A stretch of 64,000 nucleotides of DNA. Origin: Nocardia concava NBRC 100430 (GTDB lineage: Bacteria > Actinomycetota > Actinomycetes > Mycobacteriales > Mycobacteriaceae). The position numbers and the translations under genes are program-made. The stretch lies in NCBI RefSeq assembly GCF_000308815.1, contig NZ_BAFX01000064.1:62001-126000 (forward strand), in the 5' to 3' direction. The notes beneath the pieces were generated by a model. That model had not been told where the DNA came from. It searched no databases and saw only the letters and a list, made by a program, of their open reading frames with translations. Below are positions 57,226 to 64,000 of this stretch, piece after piece. Positions within the stretch are counted from its first letter, which is position 1; every line of letters begins with the position of its first letter.

Positions 57226-58710
57226 TCAGACGGTTCCGATTCCGGTGAAGCCCTGAACCGTGTAGACGGCGCAGGTCTTCAATGCAAGCGGCGAGAAGTG
57301 CTCCTTCACGAACCCCCACTTGCGCTCCACCGCGTCGTCGGACGGCGCGAGAATGTAGGTGCGGATCTGCTTCGGGAAGCGGTCGGTGAAGAAACTCTTC
57401 GCCGGCAGCCACTCCACCCCGAACTTGGCGGACTCCTCGCGGAGCACGTCCTCGGTCGCGATATTCGCGAATCCGCTGCGCTGGTACGGCAATACGTGGT
57501 GCACCCGGTGCGAGCTCAGGCCCGCGGACAGGAAGCAGTCCACGTAGCGGTTGCCGACCACCTTCAGGTCGTAGGCCTGCTGGATCTGGTCGACGCCCCA
57601 GTCCTCGGAGTTGTGTTCGAGCTCCTCGGATTCGACCTCGAAGTCGTGGCTGGCCACCACCAGGAAGGTCGAGACCCACAGGGTGAGCACGAATTGCAGT
57701 GCCCAGGCCCAGAAGTCGCCCATCACGGTGAACACGATCAGCTCGCCCAGCAGCAGGAACCGCACGCCGAACGATCCGATGAAGTGCGGCAGCGCCCCGC
57801 CCCAGGTGCCGTACATGTCCTTGATGCCCACCTTGCGGGTGAGGCGGCAGACATCGAGCAGGCGCATGAGCATGCCGGTCACGGTGTGGCCGAACTTGTG
57901 CAGGGTGTGCACCGGCACCCGGTACAGCCGCGGGATCCGCATCATCATGGTGAAGACGTTCTTCTTGATGTCGACTTCACTCTGGGTGTGCGGGTGGTGC
58001 AGCAGCGCGTGGCCGTCCGCGGTCACGAAAGCCAATGCGACGTAATTGAAGTCGAAGGCATTCGTGTAGATCTTGTTCATGCCCTTCTGGGCCCGGTGGA
58101 TGGCGTAATGCCCGAAACCGGCCAGGCCACTGCGCAGCAGCACCATGGCGATCACGAACACCGGCAACGGCATCCAGCTGCGCTCGAACAGCCGCAGCCC
58201 CTGCACCGCGAAGTAGGCCACCGCCAGCAGGGCCACCACGATGTTGAAGTAGGTGTCCATGCGGCGGATCCGGGCGGCCAGCTCGGGTTCCTTGAGCCGC
58301 GCCTTCACCTTGTGGAGCAGGTCGTCCTTGTTGTCGAAGCTGAACTTCGGGGTGTCGCGCCAGCTGTCGAAGCCCTCGTTGAAGAGGAAGGCCGGCGCAT
58401 TGGCCTTGGGGTGGATGTCCTCGGGCAGCGCATCGCGATCCAGCGAGTACTTCTTCAGGATCTTTCCGATGGCTTCCGGATTCTTGTGGTACGAACCGAC
58501 AATCGAGGTGATATCGCGGTTCTTGGTCCGGCCGATGAAGAACTCGCCGCCCGGATGCTTGGAAATCCAGTCGCTCAGGTCGTAGGCTTTGCCGTTGTAG
58601 ACCCAGACATTCGAAATCGGGGGCGGGCCATCCAGCGGAGGACGGCGGAACTCACCCTCGGGTTCTTGGCGTTCGATCGTCGCGTCGGCTTCCGGGCGTT
58701 CGATCGTCAT
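57226..58710 (-). CDS. Cytochrome b5 domain-fatty acid desaturase fusion
   Basis: 494 residues. N-terminal cytochrome b5 domain (about 30-105) with the HPGG haem motif (His52; WISKHPGGEFFIG) and a second His in GSYHKNPEA. The membrane desaturase domain (about 150-450) has the three di-iron His boxes: HYAIH (201-205), HALLHHPH (234-241) and HRVHH (401-405). Self-supplied cytochrome b5 is usual in front-end desaturases and hydroxylases of eukaryotes and uncommon in bacteria. First gene of the PKS/exporter operon. ATG 58710 has GGAGGG at 5 nt; the longer frame has no such site. Confidence 0.9.
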   Translation of the reverse strand: MTIERPEADATIERQEPEGEFRRPPLDGPPPISNVWVYNGKAYDLSDWISKHPGGEFFIGRTKNRDITSIVGSYHKNPEAIGKILKKYSLDRDALPEDIHPKANAPAFLFNEGFDSWRDTPKFSFDNKDDLLHKVKARLKEPELAARIRRMDTYFNIVVALLAVAYFAVQGLRLFERSWMPLPVFVIAMVLLRSGLAGFGHYAIHRAQKGMNKIYTNAFDFNYVALAFVTADGHALLHHPHTQSEVDIKKNVFTMMMRIPRLYRVPVHTLHKFGHTVTGMLMRLLDVCRLTRKVGIKDMYGTWGGALPHFIGSFGVRFLLLGELIVFTVMGDFWAWALQFVLTLWVSTFLVVASHDFEVESEELEHNSEDWGVDQIQQAYDLKVVGNRYVDCFLSAGLSSHRVHHVLPYQRSGFANIATEDVLREESAKFGVEWLPAKSFFTDRFPKQIRTYILAPSDDAVERKWGFVKEHFSPLALKTCAVYTVQGFTGIGTV

Positions 58711-58992
58711 AGCATCCCTCCACACGCAAGCTCGACGTTTGAACTGAACTTTCGACTCAAATCGTCGGTCCTGCGGCTTGCATTTCACTCAACAATCGCT
58801 TGTAGCGCTCGAGTTGCGGTTGCTGCGGACTAACCGGCTCGGCACCGGTCTGTAATTCTTTGGACTCACCGGCATTTCGCATCGGGATGCGCAAATGCCA
58901 AAGCCGGTCCGGGGTGGCGTACGACAGCCGTTGCCGCCGTTATGTTTCCCCGAACCGGCTCCGAACTCACATGGCAGGGTGGAGCTTTACGC
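58711..58992. other. Promoter region of the desaturase-PKS operon
   Basis: 282 bp without a supported gene. About 25 bp upstream of the desaturase start there is an imperfect dyad GACGTTTGA ... TCAAATCGTC (58730-58765), a possible operator. The rest shows nothing I can assign. Confidence 0.35.
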
Positions 58993-59823
58993 TCAGCTGC
59001 CGGGCTTGGTGACGTGGACCGGCTTGGCCCAGTCGGACAGGGTAACCGTGACGGTGCCGGAGTCCTTGGTCACGATGGCGCGCACCAGGTTCGGGCCGGT
59101 GCCCGGGGACGCGGCCGTGGACGGCAGCGTGGTGCCGGTGCCGCTCGGGGGAGCGACGTCCTTGATGTACAGGGTGATCGGGAAGCTGCCGCCGTCCTTA
59201 CCGATCTGCGGGACGATCGGGTCGAAGACCTTGGCGTCGATGGTGCCGGACACCTTCACGGTGTCCACGCCGTCGATCTTCTCGCGGCCCTCGGCCTTGG
59301 CGTTCTCCACCTTGGCGATCACATTGGCCAGGCCCAGGTCCTTGTCCAGGAGAACGCCCGGATCGTAGATCTTCTCGGCGGGGCCGACGGGGGCGTACTT
59401 GCTGCCGTCGCCGGTGTAGAGGGTCTTGTCGACCACCAGGAACTTGGTGGTGGTGAAGTCCGCGTCCTGCTTGACCTTGACCTTGGCCTCACCGATGGCC
59501 TGGCCCTGGCCCTGCGGCTGGTTGGTGACGTCGCCCTTGAGGCTCTCGACCGGGAGGGTCGGGAGGCCCTTGACGTCGAGCACCACGTGCACCGACTGCA
59601 GGGTCTGGGTGGTCTTGGCCGACTCGGCGACGATCTGCGCGCCGTCGGGCAGCTGGGTCGGCGCGGCCGCCGCCGAGGTGGTGGCCTTGCTGTCCGAGCT
59701 GGAGGACGAGGAGCAACCCGTCACCAGGGCGGCGGTCGCGGCCGCGGCGATCACGAGCGGCAGGACGCCACGCCGGATGCGGCGTCGCGGTGTGCTTTTG
59801 GCTTGGGACATCACTTCATTCAT
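58993..59823 (-). CDS. LprG/LppX-like lipoprotein
   Basis: 276 residues. Signal peptide (RRRIRRGVLPLVIAAAATAALVTGC) with lipobox and Ser-rich linker after the Cys. The mature domain (TLQSVHVVLDVKGLPTLPVESLKGDVTNQP ... FLVVDKTLYTGDGSKYAPVGPAEKIYDPG) is the LppX/LprA/LprG fold that holds acylated lipids during transport to the outer mycomembrane. In mycobacteria lprG sits beside an MFS exporter, not seen here. ATG 59823 has GGGGG about 6 nt upstream; ATG 59811 is possible. Confidence 0.88.
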   Translation of the reverse strand: MNEVMSQAKSTPRRRIRRGVLPLVIAAAATAALVTGCSSSSSSDSKATTSAAAAPTQLPDGAQIVAESAKTTQTLQSVHVVLDVKGLPTLPVESLKGDVTNQPQGQGQAIGEAKVKVKQDADFTTTKFLVVDKTLYTGDGSKYAPVGPAEKIYDPGVLLDKDLGLANVIAKVENAKAEGREKIDGVDTVKVSGTIDAKVFDPIVPQIGKDGGSFPITLYIKDVAPPSGTGTTLPSTAASPGTGPNLVRAIVTKDSGTVTVTLSDWAKPVHVTKPGS

Positions 59824-60151
59824 GTACAACCCCCGAAGTCCATTTCGATCTCGTAGTGAGGGCAGCCTTGCCGCTGCCCGTCGTAGTATGCAGGAGTTCG
59901 CCCGCGTCCGCGTCGAACGAGGCGATACTCCGGCATCCAACCAGCACCGCGTTCGTGTCGCCAACGTTTTCGATCTTCCAGCTGCACAGGCGATTAACCT
60001 GCAACCCGGTAATGTCCCACGTGGCGGCAAGTGTTAACAGTCGCGCCGAGCTCGCAGCAAGCCGAGCGACCGCTTATTTGTATGCTGTTCTGTCGCTGAA
60101 TGTTTGCCAAACGGTCGCCGAATGGTCAGACCGCTGTTTCTCCGAATGGTT
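59824..60151. other. Intergenic region without recognised features
   Basis: 328 bp between two minus-strand genes. Short ORFs are shadows without start signals. Probably promoter of the LprG-like gene plus the tail of the hydrolase transcript; no hairpin as strong as elsewhere in the window. Confidence 0.4.
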
Positions 60152-60853
60152 TCAGCGCTGTGCCGCTTCGTGAATCAGGTCCGCCAGCTCGATCGGCTTC
60201 GACCACATGGGCCAGTGTCCCGTCGGCAGGTCGAGGTATTCGGCGTCGATATTGCGCAATTCGCGGAACAGCGGCGGCTCCCCGGCATCGCGTAGCTGCT
60301 GGACCAACTCCGAGGGGTAGCTGGTGCAGATGAGCGTGGTCGGAACCTTCAGCCGCGCAGCCGAATCGCTCAGCGTGATCGGCCGTCCCGCCACCCCGGC
60401 CGGGACCGATACCGCGCGTTCGCGGAAGCGCGCCAGCTGCGCGTCATCCAGTCCGGCCAGGCTGTTCCCGGCCGCCTCGACCTCTTCCCAGGTTTCCGGT
60501 AGCGGGAAATCCACCGCGTCGCCCAGCGCCGGGTTCAGTACGAACCCGTCCGGCATGGGCGCGGTGTCGGCGTAGATGGCGCGCGAAAAGACCTCGGGCG
60601 CCAGATCGGTCGCCATGTAGGCGGCCGCGCCCGCTCCCGAATGCGATACCAGCACCGCCGATTCCCCGGCCGCGTCCACGATGGCCCGCGCCTGGGTCTC
60701 GAGCGTCGCCGAAAGTCGATCCGGGTCCTCTGGATCCAGGCCCGGCAGCGTCAGCGCCGTCACCTCGTCCCCGAGCCCCCGAAGGTGTTCGGCCACTTCA
60801 TCCCACGCCCATGCGCCGAGCCAGAACCCGGGTGCCAGCAGTATCCGTGCCAT
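60152..60853 (-). CDS. Alpha/beta hydrolase (small, AB-hydrolase 6 type)
   Basis: 233 residues. ILLAPGFWLGAWAWDEVAEHLRGLGDEVTALTLPGL opens the fold; the nucleophile Ser is in LVSHSGAGAAAYM, and the catalytic His is in DLPTGHWPMWSKP. Resembles salicylate-esterase-like and pyrethroid-type actinobacterial hydrolases of unknown substrate. ATG 60853 chosen by homology; the frame is open to 60877. Confidence 0.8.
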   Translation of the reverse strand: MARILLAPGFWLGAWAWDEVAEHLRGLGDEVTALTLPGLDPEDPDRLSATLETQARAIVDAAGESAVLVSHSGAGAAAYMATDLAPEVFSRAIYADTAPMPDGFVLNPALGDAVDFPLPETWEEVEAAGNSLAGLDDAQLARFRERAVSVPAGVAGRPITLSDSAARLKVPTTLICTSYPSELVQQLRDAGEPPLFRELRNIDAEYLDLPTGHWPMWSKPIELADLIHEAAQR

Positions 60854-60909
60854 GTCCCGAAGCATGGCACACCCCACCGACAGTCAAAACCCATGTGTCC
60901 TAGGGGCTC

Positions 60910-60939
60910 TTGACGACCCCTCGGCTTCGAGCGCAGTAT
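60910..60939 (+). promoter_or_regulatory. Promoter of the methyltransferase-TetR operon
   Basis: TTGACG (60910-60915), 18 nt, CAGTAT (60934-60939); the operators below overlap its -10 and start region. Confidence 0.5.
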
Positions 60940-60967
60940 GAACAGACGTTCATGAACAGTTGTTCAT
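60939..60967 (+). promoter_or_regulatory. Double TetR-type operator
   Basis: TGAACAGACGTTCA (60939-60952; GAAC/GTTC arms) and ATGAACAGTTGTTCAT (60952-60967; perfect 7-2-7 palindrome) lie in tandem on the same DNA face distance, between promoter and ribosome binding site. Confidence 0.65.
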
Positions 60968-60979
60968 AAGGAGTCGAGC

Positions 60980-61831
60980 ATGACCGAAATCGTGAATACC
61001 GCCCAGTCCGAAGCCTGGAACGGCTACGAGGGCGAGCACTGGGCCGGCAACTACGACCGCTACGACGCCGTCAACCACGGCTTCAACGAACCCCTGCTCA
61101 CCGCCGCCCGCGTCACCACCGGCGACCACGTCCTCGACATCGGTTGCGGCAACGGCCAATTGACCCGGGCCGCCGCCCGGCGCACCGCCACCGCGACGGG
61201 CGCCTCCGGATCTGCGATGGGAGTGGACCTCTCCGGCCCGATGCTCACCCGAGCCCGCGAACTCGCCACCGCCGAGGCCGTCCCCAACGTCACCTTCGAA
61301 CAGGGCGACGCCCAGATCCATCCCTTCCCCGACAACGCTTTCGACGCCGCCCTGAGCCGCTTCGGCATCATGTTCTTCGCCGACCCCACCGCGGCCTTCG
61401 CCAATATCGCCCGCGCCCTGCGCCCCGGCGGCCGCCTCGCCTTCGTCGCCATGCCCCCGATGCCCGGCACCGACCTCGGAGCCGTATTCGGCGCCGCCGC
61501 AAACCATCTCGACAATTTCGTCGTCAGCCCATCGGTAGGCCCGTTCTCCGATCCCGACCGCATCCGAACCCTGCTGACCGCAGCCGGTTTCACCGACATC
61601 GCCACCGAATACCGTGAGGCCGAGGGCATCTGGGGCCGCGACGTCCCCGACGCCACCGAATTCATCATGGGCTGGGGCCCCGTCCACTACCACCGCACCC
61701 TGGCCGGCTTCGCCACCGACGACAAAGTCCGCCAAGCGGTCTCGGAAACCCTCACACCCCACGCCACCCCCGACGGCGTCCGCCTCCGCATAGCGGCCTG
61801 GCTGGTCACCGCCACCACCCCGCTACCGTAA
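60980..61831 (+). CDS. Class I SAM-dependent methyltransferase
   Basis: 283 residues. Motif I HVLDIGCGNGQLTRAAA (about 50-65), VDLSGPMLTRAREL, FEQGDAQIHPFPDNAFDAALSRFGIMFF and ALRPGGRLAFVAM follow the UbiE-like plan. Substrate unknown. AAGGAG about 7 nt before the ATG. First gene of an operon with a TetR regulator 4 bp downstream and tandem operators upstream, so it responds to whatever that regulator senses. Confidence 0.87.
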   Translation: MTEIVNTAQSEAWNGYEGEHWAGNYDRYDAVNHGFNEPLLTAARVTTGDHVLDIGCGNGQLTRAAARRTATATGASGSAMGVDLSGPMLTRARELATAEAVPNVTFEQGDAQIHPFPDNAFDAALSRFGIMFFADPTAAFANIARALRPGGRLAFVAMPPMPGTDLGAVFGAAANHLDNFVVSPSVGPFSDPDRIRTLLTAAGFTDIATEYREAEGIWGRDVPDATEFIMGWGPVHYHRTLAGFATDDKVRQAVSETLTPHATPDGVRLRIAAWLVTATTPLP

Positions 61832-61835
61832 CCAC

Positions 61836-62459
61836 ATGTCCCCGAGAAAGGCAGCAGCCCTGCGCGGCTCCGACGACGCCCTCCGCGACCACCTCGTCAC
61901 CACCGCCCAGCGCCTGATCGCCGACCAGGGCGCGGCCGGCCTCACCGTCCGCGCCATCGCCCGCGCCGCCGGCGTAGCCGACGGCGTCCTCTACAACCAC
62001 TTCTCGGACAAGGACGAATTGCTGGCCGCCGCCGTCGGCGCGCACGTCGCCGCCGCGCACGCCGAGCTGGGTCCGCTACCCGAGCCCGGCACCTCGACCG
62101 TCCGCGCGAACCTGGTCATTTACCTGCGCGCTGGCTTGGCCTTGCATCGCGCCGTCCTCCCGGTCTTCGCGGGTCTGCTGTCCACCCCGGCCGTACTGAC
62201 CCGTTTCGCCGAATCCGAAGCCCGCGACCGCGACTGGCGCGAACAACTGGCCGCCTACCTCCAAGCTGAACGCGATCTGGGCCGTCTGGCCCCGACCGCC
62301 GACATCGCCGCCGCGACGGCGGTACTCGTCGGCGTCTGCCACGATGCCGTCCTCACCACCCTGCTGCCGGGCACGACGGCGCCGCCCACGACGAGACCGG
62401 AGATCGATGTGGACGCCATCGTCGCGACCCTGCTGGTTGGAATCGCGCCGCCCGCCTGA
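61836..62459 (+). CDS. TetR-family regulator of its own operon
   Basis: 207 residues. HTH region LVTTAQRLIADQGAAGLTVRAIARAAGVADGVLYNHFSDKDELLAAAV and a helical C-terminal domain. Four bp behind the methyltransferase gene and followed by a terminator. The two palindromes at 60939-60967 are its likely binding sites, giving negative autoregulation of the pair. Confidence 0.88.
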   Translation: MSPRKAAALRGSDDALRDHLVTTAQRLIADQGAAGLTVRAIARAAGVADGVLYNHFSDKDELLAAAVGAHVAAAHAELGPLPEPGTSTVRANLVIYLRAGLALHRAVLPVFAGLLSTPAVLTRFAESEARDRDWREQLAAYLQAERDLGRLAPTADIAAATAVLVGVCHDAVLTTLLPGTTAPPTTRPEIDVDAIVATLLVGIAPPA

Positions 62460-62500
62460 GCCGTCCGCGGCTCACCCAATCCGTCCGCGCCCCACGAAAA

Positions 62501-62537
62501 CGGCCCGCCGCGACCGGGTTTGGGTCGCGGCGGGCCG
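62501..62537. terminator. Bidirectional terminator
   Basis: CGGCCCGCCGCGACC pairs perfectly with 62523-62537 (15 bp, 7-nt loop) between convergent genes. Confidence 0.85.
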
Positions 62538-62557
62538 GGAGCTGTTCGAGCGGTCGA

Positions 62558-62989
62558 TCAGTAGACCGGGCCGGTGTACTTCTCTCCCGGGCCCGCGCCG
62601 GGGGCGTCGGGGTATTCGGAGGCTTCGCGGAAGGCGCGCTGCAGGGACTGCAGGCCCTCCCGGATCGGGCCGGCATGCGGGCCGAGGTACTCGACGGACG
62701 CGGTGACCAGGCCGGCGAGGGCGGTGATGACTCGGCGGGCCTCGTCGAGATCGAGATGCGGGCTGGTGGCAGGATCGGCTTCGCCGAGGCCGAGCTTCTC
62801 GGCGGCGGAGCTCATCAGCATGACGGCCGCGCGGCTGATCACCTCGACCGCGGGGATGTCGGCCAGTTCGCGGACCACCTCGCCGTCGATGAGGGCCGAG
62901 TCGTCGTTCATGATTGCCTCGCTCATGGGGTAGAGCATCCCATCGAGCGGGTCGGCGCTGGTCGCGGGGGCCGCCGATTCGGAGCTCAC
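62558..62989 (-). CDS. DUF1844 protein
   Basis: 143 residues. The conserved core (IPAVEVISRAAVMLMSSAAEKLGLGE ... HLDLDEARRVITALAGLVTASVEYLGPHAGPIREGLQSLQRAFREAS) is the DUF1844 helical domain, commonly encoded divergently next to infC in actinobacteria. Cytoplasmic, function unknown. GTG 62989 has no clear ribosome binding site. It ends at a terminator with the TetR gene. Confidence 0.85.
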   Translation of the reverse strand: MSSESAAPATSADPLDGMLYPMSEAIMNDDSALIDGEVVRELADIPAVEVISRAAVMLMSSAAEKLGLGEADPATSPHLDLDEARRVITALAGLVTASVEYLGPHAGPIREGLQSLQRAFREASEYPDAPGAGPGEKYTGPVY

Positions 62990-63095
62990 GGCTATGAGTG
63001 TTAGACTCTTCCGCGACGACCGTCCCGGACTGATTCATGCAATCGACTCGGGGCATCAAGTGGAGCCCGACTCCCACCGTCCACCGGCCTAGAGC

Positions 63096-63123
63096 TTGGT
63101 AAGACGGTCCGGTCGCCCATCAT
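63096..63123 (+). promoter_or_regulatory. Candidate infC promoter
   Basis: TTGGTA (63096-63101), 16 nt, CATCAT (63118-63123); a small ORF starts 7 nt later. The leader before infC would be about 175 nt. Confidence 0.4.
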
Positions 63124-63130
63124 TTACTTG

Positions 63131-63169
63131 ATGGGTTCTGCGCGTGGGTTTTTCCTGCGTGTGGCGTGA
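63131..63169 (+). CDS. Upstream small ORF in the infC leader
   Basis: 12 codons, [12 protein letters not shown] and a TGA, beginning 7 nt after a candidate -10, so it could be translated leaderless. It lies ahead of a terminator-like hairpin and may act as a regulatory leader. No conservation can be checked here. Confidence 0.33.
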   Translation: MGSARGFFLRVA

Positions 63170-63204
63170 TGCGGCATGTTCGCGTCGCGGATCGGTCGAC
63201 TCGG

Positions 63205-63240
63205 GCCCCGTGGTGGTGAAATACCAGCACGGGGCTTTCG
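63205..63240 (+). promoter_or_regulatory. Terminator-like hairpin in the infC leader
   Basis: GCCCCGTG (63205-63212) pairs with CACGGGGC (63228-63235), extended by TGGT/ACCA inside, loop GAAAT, followed by TTTCG. It lies 70 nt before infC, the position of an attenuator. Confidence 0.5.
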
Positions 63241-63305
63241 TGTTGAAATTGGGGTTGCAGTTATTGCTTGCGGTCGTTGACGAACCGCTTGACCTAGGAG
63301 GCCCC

Positions 63306-63974
63306 ATCAGCACTGAGACCCGCATCAACGATCGCATCCGCGTTCCCGAGGTCCGACTCATCGGACCGGGTGGCGAGCAGGTTGGGATCGTGCGTGTTGA
63401 AGATGCACTACGCGTCGCTCAGGAAGCTGACCTCGACCTGGTCGAGGTCGCCCCGGATGCACGCCCGCCGGTGTGCAAGATCATGGACTATGGCAAGTTC
63501 AAGTACGAGACCGCGCAGAAGGCGCGTGAGTCCCGGAAGAACCAGGTCCAGACCGTGATCAAGGAGCAGAAGCTCCGGCCGAAGATCGACGACCACGACT
63601 ATGCGACCAAGCGCGGACACGTGATGCGCTTCCTCGAGGCCGGGTCGAAGGTCAAGGTCACCATCATGTTCCGTGGTCGCGAGCAGTCGCGTCCGGAACT
63701 CGGCTTCCGGCTCCTGCAGCGACTGGCCGCCGACGTCGCCGATCTCGGGTTCGTCGAAACTTCGGCCAAGCAGGACGGCCGGAACATGACCATGGTCCTC
63801 GCTCCCCACAAGGGCGCGAAGACGCGGGTGAAGGCCCAGAACGACGCGAGCTCGTCGCAGCAGCGCAGCAGTGCGCCCGCGGCGGCTCCGGCCGAAGCTC
63901 CGGTTACCGACGCTGCCGCGGCTCCGGCCGAGGCACCGGTCACCGACGCCTCGGCGGCCACCCCGCAGCAGTAA
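63306..63974 (+). CDS. infC: Translation initiation factor IF-3 (AUC start)
   Basis: 222 residues from ATC 63306, preceded by TAGGAGG at 4 nt. N-domain ([48 protein letters not shown]), linker helix and C-domain ([41 protein letters not shown]) are complete. A rare start codon is a hallmark of infC because IF-3 rejects it and so limits its own synthesis. No ATG or GTG in frame fits; the frame's earlier starts lie in the structured leader. The last 50 residues are Ala/Ser-rich with a tandem [10 protein letters not shown] repeat. It helps 30S initiation in the cytoplasm. rpmI and rplT should follow beyond the window. Confidence 0.95.
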   Translation: MSTETRINDRIRVPEVRLIGPGGEQVGIVRVEDALRVAQEADLDLVEVAPDARPPVCKIMDYGKFKYETAQKARESRKNQVQTVIKEQKLRPKIDDHDYATKRGHVMRFLEAGSKVKVTIMFRGREQSRPELGFRLLQRLAADVADLGFVETSAKQDGRNMTMVLAPHKGAKTRVKAQNDASSSQQRSSAPAAAPAEAPVTDAAAAPAEAPVTDASAATPQQ

Positions 63975-64000
63975 TAACGACAAGCACCGTGGACAGGGGG

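Noticed and set aside
63885..63960. Mobile repeat at the infC end
   Set aside because: An in-frame duplication of [10 protein letters not shown] codons inside the IF-3 tail, common in low-complexity tails.

Overview
The window is GC-rich, high-density actinobacterial chromosome. Gene content and order point to Nocardia or a close mycolic-acid relative (inference). The order pdtaR, polA, rpsA, coaE, DUF402 gene, uvrB, usp, uvrA, DUF1844 gene, infC follows the Mycobacterium tuberculosis Rv1626-Rv1641 block, and DosR/DosS (DevR/DevS), MmpL, LprG-like and Tat-exported proteins fit the same group. Many genes appear leaderless: a TANNNT -10 hexamer lies 6-7 nt before the start codon.

Layout. 1-1010: remnant of a tyrosine-recombinase gene beside tRNA-Leu(CAA), probably the edge of an old integrated element. 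1.2-7.5 kb: ANTAR regulator PdtaR and a branched-chain amino-acid type ABC operon whose two ATPases are fused in one protein. 7.6-12.0 kb: Tat-exported DyP peroxidase, tRNA-Trp and polA. 12.4-15.3 kb: a leader-peptide/attenuator-like unit before a stand-alone LeuA regulatory-domain protein, thioredoxin, a 2H phosphoesterase and an isocitrate/isopropylmalate-type dehydrogenase. 15.5-18.2 kb: polar amino-acid ABC transporter. 18.2-26.3 kb: accessory genes (palindromic repeat, hydrolase with self-regulated HTH protein, LysR/FAD oxidoreductase pair, SPFH/ribbon-helix-helix pair, Ser/Thr kinase, methyltransferase). 26.3-34.5 kb: rpsA, TetR/MMPL exporter pair, phospholipase C-like enzyme, coaE. 34.4-38.8 kb: two DUF402 paralogues around a secreted protein, then uvrB. 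39-47 kb: VOC/AraC pair, DoxX, a tiny peptide gene, Usp, a HelD-type helicase, a PAS-GGDEF protein and a ketosynthase. 47.2-50.8 kb: devS-devR and a divergent ribosome-hibernation-like protein with two DosR-like boxes between them. 50.8-53.9 kb: uvrA. 53.9-58.7 kb: an operon of cytochrome b5-desaturase, type III polyketide synthase and SyrD/PvdE-type ABC exporter, the best candidate for an uncharacterised biosynthetic system. 59-64 kb: LprG-like lipoprotein, hydrolase, methyltransferase-TetR operon, DUF1844 protein and infC with an AUC start and a structured leader.

Regulatory logic. polA, uvrB and uvrA each carry a promoter of the mycobacterial RecA-independent (PafBC) type, TTGTCRGTG-N8-TANNNT, so three repair genes scattered over 42 kb look like one DNA-damage regulon. 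The devR/hibernation-factor intergenic region looks like a hypoxia/dormancy control point. Amino-acid supply appears controlled by attenuation-like structures near 12.4 kb, and infC by a leader with its own small ORF and terminator-like hairpin.
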